A stretch of 64,000 nt of DNA from Bacteroidales bacterium (GTDB taxonomy: Bacteria > Bacteroidota > Bacteroidia > Bacteroidales > Marinilabiliaceae), in contig JAGCYH010000042.1 of NCBI GenBank assembly GCA_017960905.1, forward strand, positions 1 to 64,000, written 5' to 3'. Position 1 is the first letter of the stretch, and the number at the start of each line of letters is the position of its first letter. Positions 6,969 to 17,800 of the stretch are shown in pieces. Position numbers and translations under genes: made by a program. The notes beneath the pieces were generated by a model. It ran no database searches. It saw only the letters and a program-made list of their open reading frames with translations, and was not told where the DNA came from.

Positions 6969-8048
6969 TTATTTTATTAGCTCGTCGATTGTAGCAATTT
7001 TCATTTCGGTCTCGTTCCATTCGCTTTCGCATTGTGAGTCGGCCATTATTCCGCCGCCGGCGAAAATTGTGGCTGTCGGGCCGCAGATGTTCATGCATCG
7101 CAGGTTGACGTATAGGTGGCTGTCGGCTTGTGGGGCTGTGAGCCCCACAACGCCCGAATAGTAAAGCCTGCGTGTGGGTTCGTAGCGCTGAATAAACTGC
7201 CGCGCTGTTTCGCGCGGCATGCCGCATACTGCCGGAGTGGGGTGGAGTAGTCGGGCTATGTCGCCGATGCTTGTGGTGTCGGGTGTAACGAACTCAATAT
7301 CAGTGCATAGGTGCGCCAGTTGCGCCGCCTTGTAAGTATATGGCCCGTGCGTGCCGATGTCAGCCGACATCGGCTTCAGCACTGCCGTGATGAACTCTTC
7401 CACAATGTGTTGCTCGGCTTTGTTCTTCTCGTCCCAAACAACGTTGTCGGTGAGTTTTTGAGTGCCAGCCAAAGCCATTGTGCGCCATTTGCCTTGCCCG
7501 CCCTCAACGAGCAATTCGGGCGAGCAGCCGAGCCACAGACCCGTCGTGCGGGTGAAAGCCATGTAGACAAACAGATTGGTGTAGCGGCGGCACGCTTCGC
7601 AGAAGAGCGCTGCCGGCGATTGCGCCAGCGCCCGAGATGAACTGCGTGCGAAAACAATTTTATTGTTTTCGCCTTTTTTAATGCTATCTGTGTATTTATC
7701 AAACAGTTGTGTGTACTCTTCGTGTGTTATGTCGTATGTGGGCAATTGCTGTGCTGTAACGGTCTGACCGATGTTTATTGTCCTTAAAGAGCTGATAATT
7801 TCGTCGTTACCATAGGCTTTGATGTCGGGTCTTATTATCACAGCCGGCAGCTCGCTGGCGTCGTATGGCGCTATTACGAACCCCGATTTGTCGCTTACGC
7901 GCGACAAATCGTATGTCAGTTCGGGTTCGCCGTCGGTCTGTATGTACATTATGGGCGCGTCGGTGCCTGGCAGGCGGCAGATGGCAAACCCGCTATGGTG
8001 GTGTAAATGCTTGTCAATTAATTCAATAAAAGAATCCGTTTCGGCCAT
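6969..8048 (-). CDS. menF: Isochorismate synthase (chorismate-binding enzyme)
   Basis: Converts chorismate to isochorismate, the entry step to menaquinone. The 359-residue protein has the conserved C-terminal chorismate-binding half: FTRTTGLWLGCSPELLV, MALAGTQK, HPTPAVCGMPRETA, YYSGVVGL and a final IFAGGGIMADSQCESEWNET. The ending and the single-domain length fit MenF/EntC better than anthranilate or aminodeoxychorismate synthase. No menD or other men genes adjoin it in the window, which is unusual because menF often leads that cluster. Start ATG at 8048. Confidence 0.8.
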   Translation of the reverse strand: MAETDSFIELIDKHLHHHSGFAICRLPGTDAPIMYIQTDGEPELTYDLSRVSDKSGFVIAPYDASELPAVIIRPDIKAYGNDEIISSLRTINIGQTVTAQQLPTYDITHEEYTQLFDKYTDSIKKGENNKIVFARSSSRALAQSPAALFCEACRRYTNLFVYMAFTRTTGLWLGCSPELLVEGGQGKWRTMALAGTQKLTDNVVWDEKNKAEQHIVEEFITAVLKPMSADIGTHGPYTYKAAQLAHLCTDIEFVTPDTTSIGDIARLLHPTPAVCGMPRETARQFIQRYEPTRRLYYSGVVGLTAPQADSHLYVNLRCMNICGPTATIFAGGGIMADSQCESEWNETEMKIATIDELIK

Positions 8049-8114
8049 TTCATTCCTGGAAATTGATACGCGAAGTTACGCTTTTTTTTGCTACATGCGA
8101 CTTCGCCCGGGCAT

Positions 8115-8154
8115 AAAAAAATGGCTTGCAAGGCGCAAGCGCCTTGCAAGCCAT
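8115..8154 (-). terminator. Rho-independent terminator of the alpha-oxoamine synthase gene
   Basis: ATGGCTTGCAAGGCG (8121-8135) pairs with CGCCTTGCAAGCCAT (8140-8154) around CAAG; on the minus strand it is followed by a run of Ts (8120-8115). It lies 37 bases past the stop of the gene to its right. Confidence 0.85.
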
Positions 8155-8190
8155 TGTCCATGAAACACTATTTTTACTCGTATCTGAGTC

Positions 8191-9480
8191 TTAGTTGTTG
8201 AGAATCGACGGTGTCTGTTTTGCGTATTCGCCGCTCAGCAGCTTGTTTTTGAGCTGTACGAAGGTGTCGATGGTGTAGCGCACATCGTCCATCGTGTGGG
8301 CTGCCGTCGGAATGACGCGAAGCATCACTGTGCCGCGCGGAACAACCGGATATTTCACAATAGAGCAGAAAATACCGTAGTTCTCGCGGAGGTCGATAAT
8401 CATGTTAAGAGCTTCGTAGAGCGAAGCCTCTTCGTCTTCGATGTTGGCGCATTTGAAGTAAACCGGTGTAACAGGCGACTGTGTCTTGCCAATGTCGAAT
8501 CCGTTCTCTTTGAATCCGTCCTGAAGGGCGTGAGCTATCTTCCAGAGGTTCTCGCGCAGTTCGGGGCGAGTCTGAATGAGTTCCAGACGTTTGATAGAGC
8601 CGCAAACCATAGGCATCGGGAGCGATTTGGCGAACATCTGCGAGCGCATGTTGTAGCGCAGGTAGTTGACAACCTTTTCGGTCGATGCGATGAAACCGCC
8701 AATGCCGGCCATTGCTTTAGCGAATGTGCCGAAAGCAAGGTCTATCTGGTCCATCACGCCGAAGTGCTCGGCAGTGCCTCGCCCGTTCGGACCCATTGTG
8801 CCGAATCCGTGAGCGTCGTCGACGAGAATGCGGAAGTTGAAATCTTTCTTAAGAGCGACGATTTTGTCGAGTGCGCCAAGGTCGCCGGCCATGCCGAATA
8901 CGCCTTCGGTAACCACCAGAATGCCGCCTTTGTGAGTCTCTTTGTCGAGGTAGCTCTGCGCCATCTGAAGTTTCTTGCGGCAGTTCTCTATGTCGTTGTG
9001 CGGGAAGACGAAGCTCTTGCCGCCTTTTGCCTTATGAAGGAAAATGCCGTCCATAATGCAGGCGTGGCACTCTGAGTCATAGACGATTACGTCGAAACGG
9101 CTGCACATCGAGTCGATGATAGAAATCATCGCCTGATAGCCGAAGTTTATAAGGAAAGCGTCTTCTTTGCCAAGGAATTTTGCAAGCATGTCTTCGAGCT
9201 CTTCGTGCTTCGAAGTCTGTCCCGACATCATACGCGCACCCATCGGATATGCCAAACCCCATTCGGCAGCCGCTTCTGCGTCGGCTTTGCGCACTTCGGG
9301 AAGGTTGGCCAGGCCGAGGTAGTTGTTGAGGCTCCAGTTGAGCACCTCTTTACCTCTGAAACGCATGTGAGGACCTATCTCACCCTCAAGTTTCGGAAAT
9401 GCAAAATAACCATGGGCTATGCTCTGGTATTTGCCTATCGAACCGCCTTTCGATTCGTCAATCTTGTCAAATATATCCAT
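8191..9480 (-). CDS. Alpha-oxoamine synthase family PLP enzyme (Kbl/SPT/AONS-like)
   Basis: PLP-dependent acyl-CoA:amino acid condensing enzyme of about 430 residues. The fold-type I signatures are clear: NNYLGLA, GARMMSGQTSKHEELE, LINFGYQAMISII, VYDSECHACIMDG, VDDAHGFGTMG and TFAKAMAGIGGFIAS, the last holding the PLP-binding lysine. The family includes 2-amino-3-ketobutyrate CoA ligase, serine palmitoyltransferase and cysteate acyltransferase. In Bacteroidetes a sphingolipid or sulfonolipid role is plausible but not shown by sequence alone. I prefer the ATG at 9480 (a second ATG is directly before it at 9483); the longer frame to 9606 begins with GTG, crosses the promoter and adds low-complexity lysine-rich residues. 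Confidence 0.8.
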   Translation of the reverse strand: MDIFDKIDESKGGSIGKYQSIAHGYFAFPKLEGEIGPHMRFRGKEVLNWSLNNYLGLANLPEVRKADAEAAAEWGLAYPMGARMMSGQTSKHEELEDMLAKFLGKEDAFLINFGYQAMISIIDSMCSRFDVIVYDSECHACIMDGIFLHKAKGGKSFVFPHNDIENCRKKLQMAQSYLDKETHKGGILVVTEGVFGMAGDLGALDKIVALKKDFNFRILVDDAHGFGTMGPNGRGTAEHFGVMDQIDLAFGTFAKAMAGIGGFIASTEKVVNYLRYNMRSQMFAKSLPMPMVCGSIKRLELIQTRPELRENLWKIAHALQDGFKENGFDIGKTQSPVTPVYFKCANIEDEEASLYEALNMIIDLRENYGIFCSIVKYPVVPRGTVMLRVIPTAAHTMDDVRYTIDTFVQLKNKLLSGEYAKQTPSILNN

Positions 9481-9524
9481 CATGATATCTAATGTTTTAT
9501 ATATTTTTTTCGTTTTTGCGGCGG

Positions 9525-9532
9525 CAAATATA
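9525..9532 (-). promoter_or_regulatory. -7 box for the alpha-oxoamine synthase gene
   Basis: TATATTTG (followed by C) on the minus strand, 45 bases before the chosen start. Its position inside the longer reading frame supports the internal start at 9480. Confidence 0.55.
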
Positions 9533-9621
9533 CTCTTTAAATTTGATGTAACAGCCATTTTTCTTTTTTTTGAACGCAAAAAATCAATTTTTTGCTTTTT
9601 TAGCACTTTATTTGGCGTTTT

Positions 9622-9655
9622 TTTGTTGACGGTGTCAACTTATGTATTAACTTTG
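9622..9655 (+). promoter_or_regulatory. Promoter of bamD-rpoZ
   Basis: TTTG at 9622-9625 and TAACTTTG at 9648-9655, spaced 22 bases apart, match the Bacteroidetes -33/-7 pattern. The start codon follows 28 bases later. Confidence 0.6.
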
Positions 9656-9683
9656 CACCTCGTTTTATATAGATGCATCAAGT

Positions 9684-10625
9684 ATGTTCAAAAACATATT
9701 CAAACATATACTTTTGCCAGTTGCAGTCGGTATAACTGCTTTATTGTCAGTATCGTGCGGCGAATATCAGGCTGTACTGAAAAGCACCGACAACGACTTC
9801 ATCTACAACAAGGCGCTAAAGTATTACGCCGCAGGCGATTACGAGAAAGCAACCACACTCTTTGGCAGAGTGGTCAACTCGTACACCGGCACCACACGCG
9901 CCGACACCATCATTGTACTTTATGCTAAATCGCTCAGCGAGATAGGCGACTACTACACCGCCGCGCATTATTTCAAAAACTATGTGAAGACATTCCCGAG
10001 CAGCGACAACTGCGAGGAGTGCCAGTTCCTGTGCGGCTACTGCTACTACAACCTGTCGCCCAAATACTTGCTCGACCAGCAGGACACGCAGACTGCCATC
10101 GACGAGCTGCAGACATTCCTCAATCTCTATCCGCACAGCAGTCATGCCGACGAGGCCGAACAGATGCTCAAAGAGATGCAGGACAAAATAGCTTACAAAG
10201 CCTATATGAACGCCAAGCTCTATTTCAACCTTGGCAACTATCTGGGCAACAACTATAAAAGTGCTATCATAGTGGCGCAGAACTGCCTCAAAAACTACCC
10301 CGACACCAAGCACCGCGAAGAGTTGAGCTTCCTGATACTCGAGTCGAAGTACATACAGGCCGAAAACAGCGTGCTGCAAAAGCAGAGCGAACGCTACCGC
10401 GACACTATCGACGAGTATTACTCGTTCATCAACGAGTTTCCGAACAGCAAATATCTCAACAAAGCCGCGAAGATGCTAGCATCTTCGGAACACGGACTGC
10501 GCAAGGCCGAAGAGCTCTTGCCACCCTCGGCCGACGACCTCGACTACTACCGCAACTTCGGCACACGCGCCGAACAGGAACGGAAGCATATTCTTGAAAC
10601 ACAGAACCAACAACCTAAAGAATAA
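9684..10625 (+). CDS. bamD: Outer membrane protein assembly factor BamD
   Basis: Lipoprotein component of the beta-barrel assembly machinery at the inner face of the outer membrane. The 313-residue protein begins with a lipoprotein signal ending LLSVSC, the Cys being the lipidation site. It then has consecutive TPR-like helices (ALKYYAAGDYEKATTLFGRV, then HYFKNYVKTFP, IDELQTFLNLYPHSSHADEA and YYSFINEFPNSKYLNKAAKM), the usual BamD/YfiO pattern. It is followed 19 bases later by rpoZ, a pairing common in Bacteroidetes. Length fits the family. Confidence 0.92.
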   Translation: MFKNIFKHILLPVAVGITALLSVSCGEYQAVLKSTDNDFIYNKALKYYAAGDYEKATTLFGRVVNSYTGTTRADTIIVLYAKSLSEIGDYYTAAHYFKNYVKTFPSSDNCEECQFLCGYCYYNLSPKYLLDQQDTQTAIDELQTFLNLYPHSSHADEAEQMLKEMQDKIAYKAYMNAKLYFNLGNYLGNNYKSAIIVAQNCLKNYPDTKHREELSFLILESKYIQAENSVLQKQSERYRDTIDEYYSFINEFPNSKYLNKAAKMLASSEHGLRKAEELLPPSADDLDYYRNFGTRAEQERKHILETQNQQPKE

Positions 10626-10644
10626 GTAATTAATTGATATAACA

Positions 10645-10998
10645 ATGCCAGTAGATTTCAAAAAAAGCAACGCCCCGCTTAACACTAAAACATGGGACAC
10701 TGTCGAGTTGTCTGAAAAAACAGGCAATATTTACGAGATGGTCAACATCATCACAAAACGTGCTAACCAGATTAGCCTCGACATGAAAGACGAGCTAAGC
10801 AAGAAATTAGACGAGTTCGCTTCGTACACCGACAACCTCGAAGAGGTTTTCGAAAACCGTGAGCAGATCGAAATCTCGCGCTACTACGAAAGGCTGCCGA
10901 AACCTGTCAGCATAGCCACTCAGGAATTTGAGCAGGACAAGATTTTCTATCGCCGACCCGACGAACAGAAACAGCACCACTCACGTTACGACGACTAA
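10645..10998 (+). CDS. rpoZ: RNA polymerase omega subunit, Bacteroidetes type
   Basis: Small 117-residue subunit thought to assist assembly of core RNA polymerase. The segment GNIYEMVNIITKRANQIS corresponds to the omega helix that contacts beta-prime; the C-terminal extension is acidic and polar, as in other Bacteroidetes members. It is the second gene after bamD and is followed by a strong terminator. In many members of the phylum coaBC comes next; here a 10-kb accessory island intervenes. Confidence 0.85.
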   Translation: MPVDFKKSNAPLNTKTWDTVELSEKTGNIYEMVNIITKRANQISLDMKDELSKKLDEFASYTDNLEEVFENREQIEISRYYERLPKPVSIATQEFEQDKIFYRRPDEQKQHHSRYDD

Positions 10999-11031
10999 CC
11001 GCCGACAAGCGTTTCGTACAAAAACGACTAA

Positions 11032-11069
11032 ACAGGCTTTCCGCACAATGTGCGGAAAGCCTGTTTTTT
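11032..11069 (+). terminator. Rho-independent terminator of bamD-rpoZ
   Basis: ACAGGCTTTCCGCACA pairs with TGTGCGGAAAGCCTGT, followed by TTTTTT. It closes the operon before the accessory island. Confidence 0.9.
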
Positions 11070-11098
11070 CGCGAAAGTAGTAGAAAATTTTAATATTT

Positions 11099-11129
11099 TT
11101 TGTTTTTTCTAAAAATATCATTACGTTTG
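11099..11129 (+). promoter_or_regulatory. Promoter of RNA leader A
   Basis: TTTG (11099-11102), exactly 19 bases, then TACGTTTG (11122-11129): a textbook Bacteroidetes promoter. The predicted start near 11136 is about 85 bases before the conserved RNA core and 255 bases before the first gene. Confidence 0.75.
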
Positions 11130-11220
11130 CAAAGTTGAATTTAAACATAGTATTAACGAAACAGACACAAAAACAGCGCAATAGCGCACCGAAAATATAA
11201 TTAGCTTTTGCTGATTTCTT

Positions 11221-11370
11221 CTGCCTCTAAAGTTTGGCGATTTTAGTATTGTATAGAAGAATGAAGTAATGTGCTTACGTGTTCAAAAGCGTAAGCTCAT
11301 CTTTATTCGTTATACAAGGGCTACGCCAAACGCCTAGAGACAGCGAGAACGATGAGTTCGCGCTTTTTTT
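11221..11370 (+). ncRNA. Structured RNA leader A with terminator (family shared with 26687-26831)
   Basis: Stacked helices: P1 CTGCCTCTA/TAGAGACAG (11221-11229 with 11335-11343), P2 GTTTGGCG/CGCCAAAC (11232-11239 with 11324-11331), P3 TTGTATA/TATACAA (11249-11255 with 11311-11317), and P4 GAATGAAG/CTTTATTC capped by a GCTTACG/CGTAAGC hairpin. Internal loops carry ATTTTAG opposite GGGCTA, and TAAAG-like opposite GCCT. A terminator (GCGAGAAC...GTTCGCGC plus seven Ts, 11343-11370) follows directly. Leader B keeps the same loops while every helix has a different sequence. It may be a riboswitch-like attenuator or an independent small RNA; I do not recognise a named class. Confidence 0.7.
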
Positions 11371-11391
11371 ATGTCCCATAAAACATTAAAA

Positions 11392-11868
11392 ATGAAAAAT
11401 GCAAAAAAAAGGCTAACCTTTACAATGCTTATGGCCTTAATGCTGAGTGTAACTCCCAATGCCACTTTAGCTCAAACAGTTACGTACGCATATGATGCGA
11501 GTGGCAACAGAATCACACGAACAATAGTTTTGTCGGGTAACAAAACGTTGGAGGTTGGTGAAGATAACGAAGTTCTTGTTGAAAATCCGTTCGACGACAG
11601 CGATTTCTTCGAAGATGTGGTCAGTGAACAACGATTTCGCATCTATCCGAACCCAACACATGGGTTGTTAAAAATAGATTTTCAAAACATTAGTAATAAC
11701 GACAGAATAAGAATAGAGGTTTACGACCTCCGTGGAAGTGTCATCAAAACAATACCTCAAGCGCAGATAACTAACACTATCGATTTGTCCAGTGAACCGA
11801 ACGGAGTATACTTATTTCTAATAATGTACGGTAATGAACATAAATCATGGAAAATTATCAAAAACTAA
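11392..11868 (+). CDS. Small secreted protein with one YD-type motif and T9SS sorting domain
   Basis: About 158 residues. It has a signal peptide ending NATLAQT, then a single YD-repeat-like motif (VTYAYDASGNRITRTI), an acidic linker, and from about residue 85 a type A T9SS C-terminal domain (FRIYPNPTHGLLKIDF, then VYDLRGSVIKTI, LSSEPNGVYLF and a KIIKN end). The protein should be exported by T9SS and anchored or released at the surface. The ATG at 11371 is adjacent to the T-tract of the leader terminator and less likely than the ATG at 11392. It ends five bases before the RHS gene, so the two are probably co-transcribed. Its YD motif may allow it to pair with the RHS shell, which is inference. 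Confidence 0.75.
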   Translation: MKNAKKRLTFTMLMALMLSVTPNATLAQTVTYAYDASGNRITRTIVLSGNKTLEVGEDNEVLVENPFDDSDFFEDVVSEQRFRIYPNPTHGLLKIDFQNISNNDRIRIEVYDLRGSVIKTIPQAQITNTIDLSSEPNGVYLFLIMYGNEHKSWKIIKN

Positions 11869-11873
11869 CAACT

Positions 11874-14800
11874 ATGAGAAGATTAATAACATTTCTGATG
11901 CTGATATTAATGTCAGCATATAGTTTCAGTGCAGAGATTGTGGGCAGTATGGGTGGCGCCTTCTCTGTAAACGAGATGGGTGCGGCGACATACACAATTC
12001 CGATAGAAGTACCTCAAGGGCTTAACGGATTGAAGCCAAATTTAGCCATAACGTACAATAGTCAAGCAGGCAATGGTGTGTGTGGCATGGGTATGTCTCT
12101 AACTGGTTTGTCGGTTATAACACGTGTGCCGCGAAGTATCTATTATGACAAAACTGCACAAGGCATAAAGTACAACCAGACAGATGCATACGCACTGAAT
12201 GGGCAACGGCTGATATGCACATCTGGAAAATATGGCGAGAATAAAGCGGTATATCAACTTGAGAACGATTTGCAAACTACGATAACGCAGTACGGAACTG
12301 GACGAAACCAATGGTTTGAGGTGAAAAGCAATGGTATAACAACAAAGATAGGCAGTAAAGGTGAAAACCGGTTGGTAATAAACAATGTAGTAGTCGCTTG
12401 GTATGTTGACTATGCAAGCGACCTGTACAACAACTATATGACCTATGTATATATGATTGATAACAATTGTATGTACATTGATACGATCAAGTATGGTACT
12501 AACAAACGAATAGATAACACTGCAGAAAACGTTATAAAATTCAAATATGCAGGGCGAAGCGATGTTACACCATTTTTTATAAATGGCGTTGCCGGAAAAA
12601 TGGGTAAAAGGCTCGCTTCGATAACTGCAATACCAATGAACTCCAAATCGGCGTATAGAACATATACTCTAACTTATACAAATACAGCCGATAATGACAA
12701 GATATCTCGCCTTATTTCTGTTACTGTTAAAGGGGCAGGAAGTCAGACACTGCGGCCTATAACTTTCGACTGGAACACAGTACCATCGGTGATGTCCTCA
12801 ACAAGATACATCTCAAATGCGGCATCGGTTCCTATAACGGACCAGCAGATGACTTCTGGCGACATTACAGGTGATGGGCGAAGCGAGCTTATCATGGTAT
12901 CGAACGAAAACTCAGAAAACCAAAGTTACTACATATACGGATACAATACAAGCGGCACTTTTTCATTGTTGCATAAAGAAACGCTGAAGAATGGTTATGA
13001 ACTCGACTCTGGCGTGGTGAGACAGAAAGAGCCTTATGGATTCAATGTCGCTGACCTCGATGGTGACGGCAAGAACGACATAATGATTCCGATAATTGGA
13101 AAGACGAACAAAGCTAAGAATTACACACATTTCTGTGCGGCCGTTTTGAGTGTAAAGTCGGTCTTGAAAATCAAGTACTATACGAATTCGGCCTTAATCA
13201 AACAGACAAAATCGGCACCGCTCTATACCTTGGCCGATTTTTATAATTGTGGTGTGTCTTCTATTTTGTATTTAGAAACAGACGACAATTCTGGAGTGTA
13301 TTCCGCCGCACTAACTTCGCCAAAGAGTACGAAATTCGATTTGAAAATGAAGTTCAAACTACCATCAAAACCATTGAGAATCCTAACTTCCGATTTCAAT
13401 TGTGATGGGCTTCAAGACCTATTGGTTATGTATTCGGGTGGTTATACGATATACTGGAATCAAGGTCTTTCGTCAAAGAAAGCGCCGTATGCGGAAGACA
13501 ATAACGGAGAAAGTATCAAAAAGTTAGTCTCTAACAAATCGCTTATATACGATGGTCAAGATATAGTTAATTTAGGCGACTTCAACGGTGACGGACTCAT
13601 CGACATCCTGTCGAAGAGAAAAGATTCTAATGCAATATATATTGCATTCTCTAAAGGTAATGGAGAGTTTGACAGGAAATGTGTTTCGAGCGAGTTGGAT
13701 GTCAGCGACAGAAGCTATACTGAACGCGACGACAATAGGATAAATATTGAAGTCGTTGACTTCAATAATGATGGTTGTTCGGACGCAATAATCACTTTCT
13801 CACAATATAAGGATGGCAGTAAATGGTTTGAAAAGCCATGGGGTAAGTTTGTTAAGACATATACTTATTGGTTGAAGTCTGATGGTACAAAGCTTATCGT
13901 TTTTAAAACCGCATCATCGAACAAGGCCGATGATGGGTTAAGTAATTGCTATACATCGGGCGATTTCGATGGCGACGGGCATGTTGAATTAGTCAACTAC
14001 GGATATAATTGCCTCAGCAGTAACGAGGCCAATACAACACCTGCGCTTAACATGTATTATTTGTCAAATGGTGAAAGACTTAACAAGGTTAGTTGTGTTA
14101 CAAGCGATTTCGGACGACGGACTTACATAACATATTCAACATTGGCAAATACGGCATGCTATGCTAAAGGCAGCGGTAGTAAATTCCCTTTAGTTGATAT
14201 TACTCTGCCTGTTACAGTTGTTTCCAGTACTTCGGAGAATAACGGAGCAACGCCTTCAAATGTAAACATATCATACTCATATAAAGGGCTTAGAGCGCAC
14301 ATGCAGGGTAAAGGACTGATTGGTTTTAAAACCATAGTATCCGAAAATCAGACCACATCGGAAATTAGGGAGCAGACGATAAACCTGTTGGACACGGTGT
14401 ATTATGTGCCGGCACAGATAACTCAAACTACGAAGGTGGGCAACTACAAAAAAACAACAGTTACCACGTTCACAGTAAAAGGTAAAGGCGGAATGAGGTA
14501 CTTCTCTTTCCCCTCAACTATAATCGACAAAGATATTTTCGGACAGGAAATTACAACTACAAACAAGTTCAACAATACATACGGATATCAGACATCGCAA
14601 AGGACTGATTATGCCGAAAATATGTATAAAGCAATCAGTTACAATAAGTTCATCAATATTGGAGGTCAATGGTTACCTCAGGAGATAACAACGCAACAGC
14701 GTCATAGTGACGCTAATGGCACATTCTCTTCCAATACAAAAAGGAAATACAATAGTGCTTGTGATATCGTTTACGAGATAGCTGATTCTGCCTCGGCGCG

Positions 14801-17800
14801 TGAGGTTATTACAAGATACTCTTACGACAAAGTCGGAAACGTCACTGCGATTTCTGTTACGGGTAAAGAAGCGGTTTCGCCACCTGCTACAAAATACATT
14901 TATGATGATACCTATCGCTTTGTAGTGGCAAAAGAAAGCGGATACCAGAAATACAACTATGAATACGACGTTTTCGGCAATCTGACAACAGAATCTGATA
15001 ATTCTGATGCAGAGAACCCGCTCAAAACAACATATAGATATGATAATTTCGGAGTACTCACCAACAAGTCTGATCCGATGGGTGTCGCGACTAAGATAAC
15101 AACCGATTTTGAAAGCCCAACGGGCGATGTCTATTGGATAAAGACAGAAGAGACAAACGCACCTTGGGTAAAAGTAAGATACGACCAATGCGGAAGGGAA
15201 GTATATAGAGAAACTGTTGGCGAACTTGGAGTAAACATATCTGTCGCCACGACATACGACAAATGCGGAAATGTAAGTAGTGTAACTTCCAACTATGGCA
15301 ACGGTAACATAGTTAAAACAAAAAAATACCAATATGACATTCTTGGAAGAGTTACTTCGATAAACCAGGATTTTAAACAACCGACAGGTGGCACAAAGAC
15401 AACAACCTTCAGTTACGCGAAGAACAAGGTAACTACAGTTGAAAATGGTAAGACTTATACAAAAATAACTGACATTATGGGCTTTACGAAAAAAATAACC
15501 GACCAACTGTCAGACATCACATATACTTATGCTTCGTGCGGCGAGCCAGCTACTATATCAACGGGAGGTGCCACTTACACCATTACTTACGACCGTTTCG
15601 GTCGGCGGACATCGTTCGCCGACCCCGATGCGGGCAAAACCTCTTATACTTATGATGCTCTCGACCGCGTGCTGACGCAAAAGAGCGCAAGAGGCATCAC
15701 AACGACAAACACTTACAACAAATACGGCAATCTGACCAAAAGCGAGTGTGGTGATTTTGTAACAACATATACTTATGATGCGCTGCAGAATCTTATTGAG
15801 GAAAAGACAAACGGCGGAAATTCAATAACATACACACGTGACAAATTCGGACGTATCACGCGTAAGATACAAAACATTGGCGATAAAAAACTGCAATTCG
15901 ATTACGGCTACAGCCGTAATCTTCTTGTTACCAAGGTGTTCCCTGAAAATACACGACAGCAGTTCAAGTACGACCAGTACGGATACAACAATTGTGTAAC
16001 AGTACTGAACGATACAATTTGGTTGCTGACAAAAAATAATGGCCTAGAACGTATTGCGAAATCAGGGAAATCATTATCTTTGCGAAAAACATATACGCCG
16101 AACGGCTTTATATCAAACAATTCGATTAGTACCGACAACAAAACTCTGCACAACATGATTTATCTGTTTAACGAACATAAGGGCGAGCTCAATATACGAA
16201 CAGGAATGCGTATCAATGGGAATACGGAATACTTTTCGTATGACAAACATGATCGTCTGACAAGTTGGACGGATAATGGTGGTTCTAAGCAGAGCTTCTC
16301 ATACGCTGCTAATGGCAACCTGCTCACGAAGGATTTCCGCCGCCTTACCTACGACACCAAGAGGGTACACGCAGTAGTGGAGAAGACAGACACGCGCCGG
16401 CAGAGTCAGTATAAGCGGGAGGAGTGCACAGGAGATCCTAATCCCTTCATAAACAGCCTTGTCGATTCTGAGTTTAAGGATCAGACGATAACATATACGC
16501 CGTTTGATAAGGTTGAGACTATCATGCAGTGTGTCGATGCTTTGAGCTTCGGGCTTGAGCGCGGCAACGCCGCAGGTCGTACGGCTAAGTATAAAGACAA
16601 AAACGGCACAGAGAAGTCGTACTCCATACCGAAGAAAGCTTTCGATGCCGAATATGTTCCGCTTGTGCTCACTTATACGTACGGACCCGACCGTCAGAGG
16701 TGTAAACTCGAAGAGTGGGCTGCCAGCAATGCCGGCAGCCTCTATCAGGTGTTCACAAAATACTACGGTGACGGATACGAGGAGGTGACAGATAAAAAGC
16801 TGGGAATGACATTTAAGTATTACTACATCGACACACCCGACGGCCTTACGGCACTTGTTGTACGCGCAAAAGGCAATAACGTAAATAGTGTGACAAAATA
16901 CATAGTTCAAACTGACTATCTCGGCAGTATAGTGGCGATATACAATCAAGATGGAGGAATCAAGTATAGAGCCGAATACGATGCATGGGGGCAGCAGACA
17001 TTGAGGCAGAACGACTTTCTGTACTTCACCCGCGGCTTTACCGGCCATGAGCATCTGCGCGAGTTTGAACTTATCAATATGAACGGCCGTATGTACGACC
17101 CTTCAATTGGCCGTTTCCTCTCGCCCGACCCATTTATTCAAGCGCCAGAGAACTCACAAAACTACAACGCTTATTCTTATTGCCTCAATAACCCGCTGAA
17201 ATATACCGACCCGAGCGGAGAATTTTGGCATATTGTTATTGGTGCGGCGATTGGCGGTGTAGTTAATCTCATTGCAAATTGGGATGAATGTGATGGTTTT
17301 TGGCAGGGTGCAGCAGCTTTCGGTATCGGTGCTGGTGCTGGCGCGTTAACAGCTGCTACTGGTGGAGCAGGTGCTTCTATTTGGGCTGTAGGCGGTGTGT
17401 CTGCTGCAGGTGGTGCAGCGACGATGGCTACTAATGATGTGATATCACAAACTGGGAAGAATTTTTCAGGCATAGGTGATGTAAATTGGGGAAGTGTTGG
17501 TTGCAGCGCTGCTATTGGAGGTGTGTCTGGTTTTGCAGGAGGCGCAGCGGGTAGTTTTGCCGGGACTCATATAGGCGGAATTGTAATAAATGGCGTTAAC
17601 ATAACAAGTCCAGTCGCCAAAGGTGTTATAGTGGGTTCTATTGGCGGTACTGCAGGTGGTGCTGTTGGCGGTTATGTGGGTGGCTATATGGCTACAGGCA
17701 GTTCCAAAGGCGCCAAGGAAGCTGCATTAAGAGGAATGTGGCAAGGAGCCTCTATTGGTGGTGTTGCGGGCGGTATTGGTGCATATACTTCTGCTAAAAG

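Noticed and set aside
11205..11370. Retron or OMEGA-type RNA
   Set aside because: No reverse transcriptase or TnpB is nearby, and the helix layout ending in a terminator fits a leader or small RNA better.
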